DNA of 64,000 nt from the NCBI RefSeq assembly GCF_000336555.1, contig NZ_KB375281.1, positions 1,406,713 to 1,470,712 of the forward strand, read 5' to 3'. The notes under the pieces were generated by a model. The model was not told the DNA's origin and searched no databases. It saw only the letters and a list, made by a program, of their open reading frames with translations. Numbering within the stretch: the first letter of the stretch is position 1; every line of letters begins with the position of its first letter. The translations under genes and the position numbers were made by a program. The stretch comes from Afipia clevelandensis ATCC 49720. GTDB taxonomy: Bacteria > Pseudomonadota > Alphaproteobacteria > Rhizobiales > Xanthobacteraceae. Shown here in pieces: positions 54,595 through 62,153 of this stretch.

Positions 54595-54974
54595 GTTACT
54601 ATTCTCTTGTTGTGTCCTGCAGCATTTTCACGCGGACGTAAACGAAGCATTAAGAAAGCGATTCGGGTGCCGCTTCTTTTCCTTATGGTTGCGGATTGGT
54701 CGCACTGACCGCCCGCGAGGTTCATTCATGACAACGGGAACCGGCGGCGTTGCGGCGCATCAAAGACAAATTCGAGGCATTGCAAAAAAGTGAGCGCGCC
54801 GGGCGCCGGGGATGAATTTTCAGTCATCCGCCTGAAAAGAGCAGAGCCTGCTGCAAACCCTTGCGCGCCTGGAAAGAACTTGTCGTTTTTGCCATCCCTC
54901 TCGCGAAAAGACAGGGAGCGATGTAGGGTGAGACACCAAATTTCCTAGAAACTCTAAGTACATGAGGCAGATTC
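54595..54974. other. Intergenic region ahead of the peroxiredoxin gene
   Basis: 380 bases. It contains a 21-codon ATG ORF (54728-54793) that I do not call, and a partial dyad TCCCT...AGGGA near 54895-54917. No clear promoter hexamers identified. Confidence 0.45.
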
Positions 54975-55634
54975 ATGACGATCCAGATTGGCGCGGTGGC
55001 CCCCGATTTCGAGGCCGACACCACCGAAGGGCGCGTTCATTTCCATGACTGGATTGGCAATAGCTGGGCGCTGCTGTTCTCGCACCCGAAGGACTTCACC
55101 CCGGTCTGCACCACCGAACTCGGCACGCTGGCGCGCCTGAAGCCGGAATTCGACAAGCGCGGCGTCAAGCTGATGGGCATCAGCGTCGATCCCGTGGACC
55201 GTCACGCGAAATGGGGCGAGGACATCAAGGAAACCCAAGGCTATGCACCGAACTATCCGATGATCGGTGACACCGACCTCAAGGTCGCCAAGCTCTACAA
55301 CATGCTCCCGGCAGACACCGCCGGCGGCGCCGATGGCCGCACCGCCGCCGACAACGCCACGGTGCGGACCGTGTTCATCATCGGCCCGGACAAGAAGGTG
55401 AAGCTGGTTCTGGTCTATCCGATGACCACCGGACGCAACTTCGACGAAATCCTGCGCGTGATCGACTCCCTGCAACTTACCGCCAAGCATCGCGTGGCGA
55501 CGCCCGCCGACTGGAAACAGGGCGAAGACGTCATCATCGCCGGCTCGGTTTCCGATGAGGAAGCCAAGACGATCTATCCCGGCGGCTGGAAATCGCCGAA
55601 GCCCTACATCCGGATCGTTCCGCAGCCGAAGTGA
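54975..55634 (+). CDS. 1-Cys peroxiredoxin (Prx6 type)
   Basis: Peroxide-reducing enzyme of 219 residues. The peroxidatic Cys45 is in DFTPVCTTE, with the conserved Thr and a later Arg (HAKWGEDI and TVRTVFIIGPD region). No resolving Cys is apparent, and the C-terminal domain of about 60 residues (WKQGEDVIIAGSVSDEEAK...YPGGWKSPKPYIRIVP) is typical of Prx6. It has its own terminator. Confidence 0.95.
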   Translation: MTIQIGAVAPDFEADTTEGRVHFHDWIGNSWALLFSHPKDFTPVCTTELGTLARLKPEFDKRGVKLMGISVDPVDRHAKWGEDIKETQGYAPNYPMIGDTDLKVAKLYNMLPADTAGGADGRTAADNATVRTVFIIGPDKKVKLVLVYPMTTGRNFDEILRVIDSLQLTAKHRVATPADWKQGEDVIIAGSVSDEEAKTIYPGGWKSPKPYIRIVPQPK

Positions 55635-55660
55635 TCGCGGGTCACAATACAAGCAATACA

Positions 55661-55688
55661 AAAAGGGGACGCAGCCGCGTCCCCTTTT
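55661..55688. terminator. Bidirectional terminator, peroxiredoxin / chemoreceptor
   Basis: Perfect 12-bp stem AAAAGGGGACGC/GCGTCCCCTTTT with loop AGCC, between convergent genes; A and T runs serve both strands. Confidence 0.93.
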
Positions 55689-55715
55689 CATTTCACTGAC
55701 GAATGGCTTGGCCGA

Positions 55716-57452
55716 TCACGCCGCCCGCACATCATTGAGGAAGCGCTCGACCTCCGCCTGAAGGTGGAGGCTTTCGCCACTGAGAGCCTGTGCCGAGACG
55801 AGGATGCCGTCCGACGTCTCGCCGGTCTGCTTCGCGCCATCGGCGACCTGTCCGACATTGACCGCGACTTCGCTGGTGACGCTTGCCGCCGCCTGAACGC
55901 TTCTTGCGATTTCCTGGGTTGCCGCGCCCTGCTGTTCCACAGCGGCGGCGATGGACGTGGCGATATCGCTGATCTGCTCGATGGTGTGCCCGATTGCCTT
56001 GATCGCAGACACCGACTCCTGGGTCGCCGACTGCATATTGACGATATGGCTGGCGATCTCGTCAGTCGCCTTTGCAGTCTGTCCCGCAAGGTTCTTCACT
56101 TCCTGTGCGACCACGGCAAAGCCGCGCCCCGCTTCGCCGGCCCGCGCCGCCTCGATGGTGGCGTTGAGCGCAAGCAGATTGGTCTGTTCGGCAATCGAGG
56201 TGATGAGTTTTACGACATCGCCGATGCGATCACCCGCGCGCGACAATTCCGCCATCCGCTCGTCGGTCGCGGCCGCCTGCTTCACCGCGCTGGAGGTAAT
56301 CCCATTGGATTCCTGAACCCTGCGGTTGATTTCCGCGATGGAGCTGGTGAGTTCCTCCGAGGCCGCCGCGGCGTTGCGCACATGCTCCGAGGCCTGTGTC
56401 GAGGCGCTGGCGGAGGCCTGGGACAGATGCGCCGTACTGCGCGCAGTGTCCGTCAAGTTTTGCGCCGCAGTCTCGAACTCGCCTGATGAATGAAGCACCT
56501 TCTTGACGATGCCGCCGACGTTGGACTGGAATTCATCCACGAAGTTTCTCAATTCGGCTTTTCGCCTTTCGGCGGATTCCGCCTCCGCGCTCTTTCGTTC
56601 CGCTTCGAGGCGGCGGCGTTCCAGCGAGTTCGACTTGAACACCCCGATGGTGCGGGCGATCGAGCCAATCTCGTCGTACCGATCGACGTGTTCGATCGCG
56701 ACGTTGGGGTTGCCTTCCGCAAGCGAGGTCAGCGTATCGGTGACGGACCGCAGCGGACGTGTCACGCTGCGCACCAGCAGCATTGTCAGGCCTAGAACAA
56801 GCAACGCGCCGACAACGGCGGCGGCCACCATCATCGCCATGGCGTGCTGAAGCATCGCGTCAAGCGGGTCAGTCGGAATTCCGACATAGAGAATGCCGAT
56901 CACCTTCCCCGCCGCATTGAATACCGGCTGATACGCCGTCATGAAGCTCTTGCCGAACAGGACCGCCGGGCCCTTGTAGGTCTGACCGGCCCGCACGATC
57001 GCCTGCGCCGGATGATCCGGGGCCAGCTTTGTCCCGACGGCGCGGTCGCCGTTCTCTTTCTTGACGTTCGTCGTGCGGCGGACGAATTCCTTGCTCGCGT
57101 CGTCATAGACAAAAATCGTCGCATTGCCGCCGACATAGGATACGGCGCGATCCACCGTCTTGTGATCCTTGAAATCCGGCATCGCCGGGATTTCGGCGCG
57201 GCTGAGGTTGCCGTCCTTGATGACGACCTTGGCATCGGGCGTGGTTTCGGCGAAAGCCAGCGCCAGTGTGCGCAGACTGGTTTCGATATCAGACTTGCCG
57301 CGCGCCTCGAACTCCTTGCTCAGGGACCAGTAGGCCGCGCCCACCACCATCGAGGTGGTGATCGCAATCAGCAGCGCCGCGCAAATCGTGGCTTTCGCGC
57401 CCAATTTGAACTTCAGAAAATCAGGGGATTTCTTCCCGGAACCGAATGCCAT
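55716..57452 (-). CDS. Methyl-accepting chemotaxis protein
   Basis: Chemoreceptor of 578 residues. Membrane helices lie at about 18-42 and 206-228. Between them is a periplasmic sensor of about 160 residues of single-Cache type. HAMP is at about 228-285, and a cytoplasmic methyl-accepting coiled coil has the conserved hairpin tip [23 protein letters not shown]. No C-terminal CheR-binding pentapeptide is seen. The ligand is unknown. No chemotaxis cluster is adjacent. Confidence 0.93.
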   Translation of the reverse strand: MAFGSGKKSPDFLKFKLGAKATICAALLIAITTSMVVGAAYWSLSKEFEARGKSDIETSLRTLALAFAETTPDAKVVIKDGNLSRAEIPAMPDFKDHKTVDRAVSYVGGNATIFVYDDASKEFVRRTTNVKKENGDRAVGTKLAPDHPAQAIVRAGQTYKGPAVLFGKSFMTAYQPVFNAAGKVIGILYVGIPTDPLDAMLQHAMAMMVAAAVVGALLVLGLTMLLVRSVTRPLRSVTDTLTSLAEGNPNVAIEHVDRYDEIGSIARTIGVFKSNSLERRRLEAERKSAEAESAERRKAELRNFVDEFQSNVGGIVKKVLHSSGEFETAAQNLTDTARSTAHLSQASASASTQASEHVRNAAAASEELTSSIAEINRRVQESNGITSSAVKQAAATDERMAELSRAGDRIGDVVKLITSIAEQTNLLALNATIEAARAGEAGRGFAVVAQEVKNLAGQTAKATDEIASHIVNMQSATQESVSAIKAIGHTIEQISDIATSIAAAVEQQGAATQEIARSVQAAASVTSEVAVNVGQVADGAKQTGETSDGILVSAQALSGESLHLQAEVERFLNDVRAA

Positions 57453-57574
57453 TGCATCGCCCTTTCAAAGCATTCCGATAAAAATCGAGACACTCTGACA
57501 GTTTATGTTTACCGTTTCATTAACTGTTCGCTAGGCGATCGGACGCGGCGAAAAAAGAAGGATCGCAACCACTG

Positions 57575-59041
57575 ATGACGAGTTCGTCTGCCCCACCCGT
57601 CATTGTCTGGTTCCGCGACGATCTGCGCCTGTCCGACCATCCGGCGTTGCACGCGGCGGCGGAGACAGACGCTCCGCTGGTGTTGCTCTATGTGCTGGAC
57701 GAGGAAAGCACTTCGCTACGGCCGCCGCGTGGACGCGCAATCGGCAGCGCGTCGCGATGGTGGTTGGCGCAATCGCTGAGAAGCCTGCAGGCCAGTCTCG
57801 CGGCCCGCGGACAGACTCTCGTGCTGCGCAGCGGCGCAGCAGCCCGAGTCATTTCCGATCTCGCGCAGGATATCGAGGCCGCAAGCGTTCACTGGATCGA
57901 GAGCGACGTCCCCAGCCAGTCCGCCGTGGAGCGCGATGTGACGGCGGCTCTCAAGGAAATCGGCGTTCAGGCGCGAGGTTTTCCGGGCGACCTGCTGGTC
58001 AAGCCGGCGAGCCTGCGCAACAAGGAAGGTCGGGGCCTGCGTGTGTTTACGCCGTTCTGGAAGCGGGTCCTCAGTCTCGGCGATCCGCCGCAGCCTCTGC
58101 CCGTGCCGAAAAAGCTGAAGCCCGGCCCCGCTGTCGCGAGCGACGACCTCGCCTCCTGGAATCTCGAGCCGAAACATCCCGACTGGGCCGGTGGCTTGCG
58201 CGACACGTGGACGCCCGGCGAAAGCGCCGCGCAGACACGGCTTCACGATTTTCTCGAGACCGGCATCAAGGGTTACGCCACCCTGCGCGACCGGCCGGAT
58301 CGCGACGGCACCTCGCGGTTGTCGCCACATCTGCGGTTCGGTGAAATCAGTCCGCGGCAGGTGTGGCATGCCGCGAATTTCGCGGCGGCTCAAAAACCCG
58401 ACATTGCAAGCGATGTCGGAAAATTTCTGAGCGAACTTGGCTGGCGCGAATTCTCGCGTCACCTGCTATTCGATCTTCCCGATCTCGCCGAAAAGAATCT
58501 GCAATCATCGTTCGATGCGTTTCCCTGGCGGCGCGACGCCAAAGCGCTGCGCGCCTGGCAGCGCGGCCGGACAGGCTACCCGATTGTCGACGCTGGCATG
58601 CGCGAACTCTGGCACACCGGCGTGATGCATAACCGCGTGCGCATGGTGGTCGCATCGTTTCTGGTCAAGCACCTGCTGATCGACTGGCGGCACGGCGAAA
58701 AATGGTTCTGGGATACGCTGGTCGACGCCGATCCCGGCAGCAATCCGGCAAGCTGGCAGTGGGTGGCGGGCTCGGGTGCGGACGCCGCGCCCTACTTCCG
58801 CGTGTTCAATCCGGTGCTGCAGGGCGAGAAGTTCGATCCGGACGGCGCCTACGTCTCAAGATGGGTGCCGGAACTGGCGCGCCTTTCGGCAAAACTGATT
58901 CATCAGCCATGGGAAGCCACGCCGATGGAGTTGGCCGCCGCCGGTGTCACGCTCGGCGAAAACTATCCGGAGCCGATGGTCGATCACAAGGCCGCCCGCG
59001 CCCGTGCGCTTGCGGCCTACGCCAAAACGCGAGAACCCTAA
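57575..59041 (+). CDS. phr: Deoxyribodipyrimidine photolyase
   Basis: Flavoprotein of 488 residues that repairs UV pyrimidine dimers with light. It has an N-terminal antenna domain (VWFRDDLRLSDHPAL) and a C-terminal FAD-binding domain: RTGYPIVDAGMREL, HTGVMHNRVRMVVASFLVKHLLIDWR, WQWVAGSGADAAPYFRVFNP. The FAD-contacting Asn and Trp positions look intact, so a CPD photolyase is more likely than a cryptochrome. The stop overlaps the stop of the convergent transporter by four bases. Confidence 0.93.
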   Translation: MTSSSAPPVIVWFRDDLRLSDHPALHAAAETDAPLVLLYVLDEESTSLRPPRGRAIGSASRWWLAQSLRSLQASLAARGQTLVLRSGAAARVISDLAQDIEAASVHWIESDVPSQSAVERDVTAALKEIGVQARGFPGDLLVKPASLRNKEGRGLRVFTPFWKRVLSLGDPPQPLPVPKKLKPGPAVASDDLASWNLEPKHPDWAGGLRDTWTPGESAAQTRLHDFLETGIKGYATLRDRPDRDGTSRLSPHLRFGEISPRQVWHAANFAAAQKPDIASDVGKFLSELGWREFSRHLLFDLPDLAEKNLQSSFDAFPWRRDAKALRAWQRGRTGYPIVDAGMRELWHTGVMHNRVRMVVASFLVKHLLIDWRHGEKWFWDTLVDADPGSNPASWQWVAGSGADAAPYFRVFNPVLQGEKFDPDGAYVSRWVPELARLSAKLIHQPWEATPMELAAAGVTLGENYPEPMVDHKAARARALAAYAKTREP

Positions 59042-59940
59042 CCTCGCGCCCTTGCTGTGCTCTTGTTCACCAGCAGCACTGCCGCCGCGCAGATCACCAT
59101 GCCGGCAATCGAGAGACCATCCAGCCGCTCGTCGAACAGCAGATAGGCCATCAGCGCCGTGACGCTCGGTACGAGATAGAACAGGCTCGCCACCTGTGTC
59201 GCGGCGGAGTGGCGGATCAGCCAGTAGAGCAATCCGATCGATCCGATCGAGAGCACCACGACCAGCCACGCCAGACTCAGCACGAATTCGCGATTCCAGA
59301 CGATCACGCGCGTCTCGAACAGCCACGCGCCGAGCGCGAACAGCGCAGCCGCCGACAGAAACTGGATTGCGTTGCCCGAACGCCAGTCGATCCGGCTGCA
59401 GTAGCGCTTCTGATAAAGCGTGCCGAGCGTGATGCTGACCAGCGCGACACCGGTCGCGAGCCAGCCCCAGCCGGCCTCGCCTTCCATCGAGCGGCCGTGC
59501 AGGACAATCAGCGTGCCCGCAAGCCCCATCAGCAAGCCGGTCCATTGCAGCGGCGTGACGCGCTCGCCCAGCCAGCGGTTCGCCAGCGTAGATGTGAGGA
59601 TCGGCTGCAGTCCCGGGATCAGCGCTGACAATCCGGCCGGAACAGAATGAAAAATCGCAACCGCCGTTCCGCCAAGATAAAAGCCGTGAACCAGCAATCC
59701 GGACACCGCGCTGTGAAAAATGTCGGCGCCTTTCGGCCATGACGCACGGGAGACGGCGGCGATCAGCCCCATCAGCACCGCTGCAAGGACCATGCGCACC
59801 GCGAGATAGGTCAGCGGTTCGGCCCCCGCCAGCACATACTTGGTGCCGATAAATCCCGTGCTCCACAGCACGACAAAGACCGCCGGCGCGGCGCGCGCGG
59901 CGATCGAGTCGAATGTCGCTTGAGGGGCCGATGTACTCAT
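59038..59940 (-). CDS. DMT/EamA-family transporter
   Basis: About 300 residues with ten hydrophobic helices in two EamA repeats (for example VFVVLWSTGFIGTKYVLAGAEPLTYLAVRM and LVPSVTALMAYLLFDERLDGLSIAGMVIC). The family exports metabolites or amino acids; substrate unknown. The ATG at 59940 begins directly before the first domain; the frame is open to 59985. Convergent with the photolyase. Confidence 0.88.
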   Translation of the reverse strand: MSTSAPQATFDSIAARAAPAVFVVLWSTGFIGTKYVLAGAEPLTYLAVRMVLAAVLMGLIAAVSRASWPKGADIFHSAVSGLLVHGFYLGGTAVAIFHSVPAGLSALIPGLQPILTSTLANRWLGERVTPLQWTGLLMGLAGTLIVLHGRSMEGEAGWGWLATGVALVSITLGTLYQKRYCSRIDWRSGNAIQFLSAAALFALGAWLFETRVIVWNREFVLSLAWLVVVLSIGSIGLLYWLIRHSAATQVASLFYLVPSVTALMAYLLFDERLDGLSIAGMVICAAAVLLVNKSTARARG

Positions 59941-60046
59941 TTGCGCATCTGCTTGCCCGATCCTATGGTGTCGGGCAATCGACAAATATGCCGGGCCATG
60001 CTTTCAAAAAATGCAGACCCGGACACACAAAACAGAGGTCTGTTTC

Positions 60047-61174
60047 ATGGATGTTCGTGCCGCCGTCGCCACCGCAGCCGGTCAACCGCTGGAGATCACC
60101 ACCGTTCAACTGGAAGGCCCCCGCGAGGGCGAGGTGATGGTCGAGATCAAGGCGACTGGCGTGTGCCACACCGACGAATTCACGCTGTCCGGCGCCGATC
60201 CGGAAGGCCTGTTCCCGGCCATTCTCGGTCATGAGGGCGCAGGCGTCGTGGTCGATGTGGGCCGTGGCGTCACCAGCGTGAAGAAGGGCGATCATGTCAT
60301 TCCGCTCTATACGCCGGAATGCCGCCAGTGCCCGTCCTGCCTGTCGCGCAAGACCAACCTCTGCACCGCGATCCGCGCCACGCAGGGCCAGGGCCTGATG
60401 CCGGACGGCACATCGCGCTTTTCGCTCGGCGGCAAGCCGATCCACCACTACATGGGCACCTCGACTTTCGCAAACTACACCGTGCTGCCGGAAATCGCGG
60501 TGGCGAAGATCCGCGAGGACGCGCCGTTCGACAAGGTCTGCTACATCGGCTGCGGCGTCACCACCGGCATTGGCGCGGTGATCAATACCGCCAAGGTCGA
60601 GCAAGGCGCGAAAGCGATCGTGTTCGGCCTTGGAGGCATCGGACTGAACGTGCTGCAGGGCCTGCGCCTTGCCGGCGCGGACATGATCATCGGCGTCGAC
60701 ATCAACAACGACCGCAAGGCCTGGGGCGAGCGCTTCGGCATGACGCATTTCGTCAATCCGACCGAAGTCGGCAAGGACCTCGTCGCGCATCTGGTCAACA
60801 TGACGAGGACAAAAGAAGACCAGATCGGCGGCGCGGACTACACGTTCGACTGCACCGGCAATGTCACGGTGATGCGTCAAGCGCTGGAAGCCTGCCATCG
60901 CGGCTGGGGACAGTCGATCGTGATCGGCGTCGCGCCCTCGGGCGCGGAGATCGCGACAAGGCCATTCCAGCTTGTCACCGGCCGCGTCTGGAAAGGCACG
61001 GCATTCGGCGGCGCGCGCGGCCGCACGGATGTCCCGAAAATCGTGGACTGGTATATGCAGGGAAAGATCCAGATCGATCCGATGATTACCCATGTGATGC
61101 CGCTCAATGACATCAACAAGGCGTTCGATCTGATGAAGTCGGGCCAGTCGATCCGCGGCGTCGTGACGTTCTAG
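60047..61174 (+). CDS. adhC: S-(hydroxymethyl)glutathione dehydrogenase / class III alcohol dehydrogenase
   Basis: Oxidises the formaldehyde-glutathione adduct with NAD, giving S-formylglutathione, and can also reduce S-nitrosoglutathione. It has 375 residues. The catalytic zinc ligands are in GVCHTDE and GHEGAG and the structural zinc in CRQCPSCLSRKTNLC. The NAD fold is GLGGIGLNVLQG, and the tail QSIRGVVTF is diagnostic for this class. The ATG at 60047 follows AGAGG; the frame to 60011 is open. Linked by function to the PQQ alcohol dehydrogenase 1 kb downstream. Confidence 0.95.
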   Translation: MDVRAAVATAAGQPLEITTVQLEGPREGEVMVEIKATGVCHTDEFTLSGADPEGLFPAILGHEGAGVVVDVGRGVTSVKKGDHVIPLYTPECRQCPSCLSRKTNLCTAIRATQGQGLMPDGTSRFSLGGKPIHHYMGTSTFANYTVLPEIAVAKIREDAPFDKVCYIGCGVTTGIGAVINTAKVEQGAKAIVFGLGGIGLNVLQGLRLAGADMIIGVDINNDRKAWGERFGMTHFVNPTEVGKDLVAHLVNMTRTKEDQIGGADYTFDCTGNVTVMRQALEACHRGWGQSIVIGVAPSGAEIATRPFQLVTGRVWKGTAFGGARGRTDVPKIVDWYMQGKIQIDPMITHVMPLNDINKAFDLMKSGQSIRGVVTF

Positions 61175-61229
61175 AAGCGGCCCGGTCCGCATAACGAATT
61201 GCACGTAATCTGCTTCACCATGCGACGTC

Positions 61230-61285
61230 GTCCCGGCCAACGGATCGGCGCAAAGCGCCGTCCGATGACAGGCTCCGGCCGGGAC
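61230..61285. repeat. REP-like palindrome, GTCCCGGCC type
   Basis: GTCCCGGCC (61230-61238) pairs with GGCCGGGAC (61277-61285), enclosing CGGA-T-CGGCGC-AAA-GCGCCG-TCCG, a second nested dyad. Part of a repeat cluster downstream of adhC. Confidence 0.75.
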
Positions 61286-61364
61286 CCATAACCACCGAAC
61301 AATGTGATGACTGCGAGAAAGCTGCTCCAGCATCTCCCTTAAATCGACCGCTCAGGGAGTATGG

Positions 61365-61384
61365 GTCCCCGCTTTCGCGGGGAC
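61365..61384. repeat. REP-like palindrome, GTCCCCGC type
   Basis: Perfect 8-bp dyad GTCCCCGC-TTTC-GCGGGGAC within GTATGGGTCCCC...GACGACC, the common bradyrhizobial intergenic repeat. Together with the preceding dyad it fills the gap between adhC and the next convergent gene. Confidence 0.8.
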
Positions 61385-61455
61385 GACCGGAGAGAGATTT
61401 CGGGAGAAGGCGGGAAAATCGTACGGAACGACCTGAGAGAGAGCGCGCGCGAAGC

Positions 61456-61905
61456 TTAGAAAAATTCTTCCGGGCACGGATCGACGATGCGCCAGAGATC
61501 GGCGCCATTCTTGATCTTCTTCATCTCGTTGGTGAGGCCGCCGTTGCGGCTGATCCACGATTTCACGGACGGCGGATAATAGGACATCAGGTCCGATGTC
61601 CCCTCGCTGCTATTGACCTTGATGCCGAAGGTCCAGGCCTTGTCATAATAAGCCTGATGGAATCCAAGGCTTGCACGCGGCGTTACACAAATCTTGTTCA
61701 GCGGCACGATACCGAACACCATGGTGCATGCCGAATTGCAGATGCCGTCGATGATGACGCGCTCGCCCTTTGCCCGGATGCGCGCGTACTTCGCCTTGTA
61801 CTCCTCCACATAGCCGCCATGGTCGCGCGTGATGCGCAGGTCGGCGCGCGCCGGCATTGCGGCCAGCAGCAACAGAGCGACAGACACAAAAACGGCGATC
61901 CGCAT
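61456..61905 (-). CDS. ClpP-like periplasmic protein (COG3904 type), hypothetical
   Basis: Protein of 149 residues with signal peptide (1-21, ending MPARA). The core GERVIIDGICNSACTMVFGIVPLNKICVTPRASLGFHQAYYDK resembles the ClpP/crotonase-fold COG3904 proteins, with Ser in CNSAC at the usual nucleophile position and a following GFH. The remaining ClpP triad cannot be fixed by eye. Four Cys may pair. The start at ATG 61905 removes six residues of the longer TTG frame. It lies between adhC and the PQQ dehydrogenase. Confidence 0.75.
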   Translation of the reverse strand: MRIAVFVSVALLLLAAMPARADLRITRDHGGYVEEYKAKYARIRAKGERVIIDGICNSACTMVFGIVPLNKICVTPRASLGFHQAYYDKAWTFGIKVNSSEGTSDLMSYYPPSVKSWISRNGGLTNEMKKIKNGADLWRIVDPCPEEFF

Positions 61906-62153
61906 GAAGATCCGAAGCGACAATAAAATCTGAAACAGACGGTGACGGCCTTGTCGGCTTCATCAACACCAAGACTCTGGCGGGACTGTGTTTGATAAAG
62001 CGTTAAGCACGACAGCCCGGCGGTCTGCTCCGCACGGCACAGAAGCAAGTATCTGAATTATATCAGGTTTTTCCTGATTTCGAGCAACGCCGCAAACGGC
62101 GCGGGAGCGGATGGCCATGGGCCGCCCGCTCCCGCATCAATTGTTCGTCCTGC

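Noticed and set aside
54728-54793. 21-codon ORF upstream of the peroxiredoxin
   Set aside because: It has an ATG and a GAGG upstream but no hydrophobic or conserved pattern and a composition like surrounding non-coding DNA.
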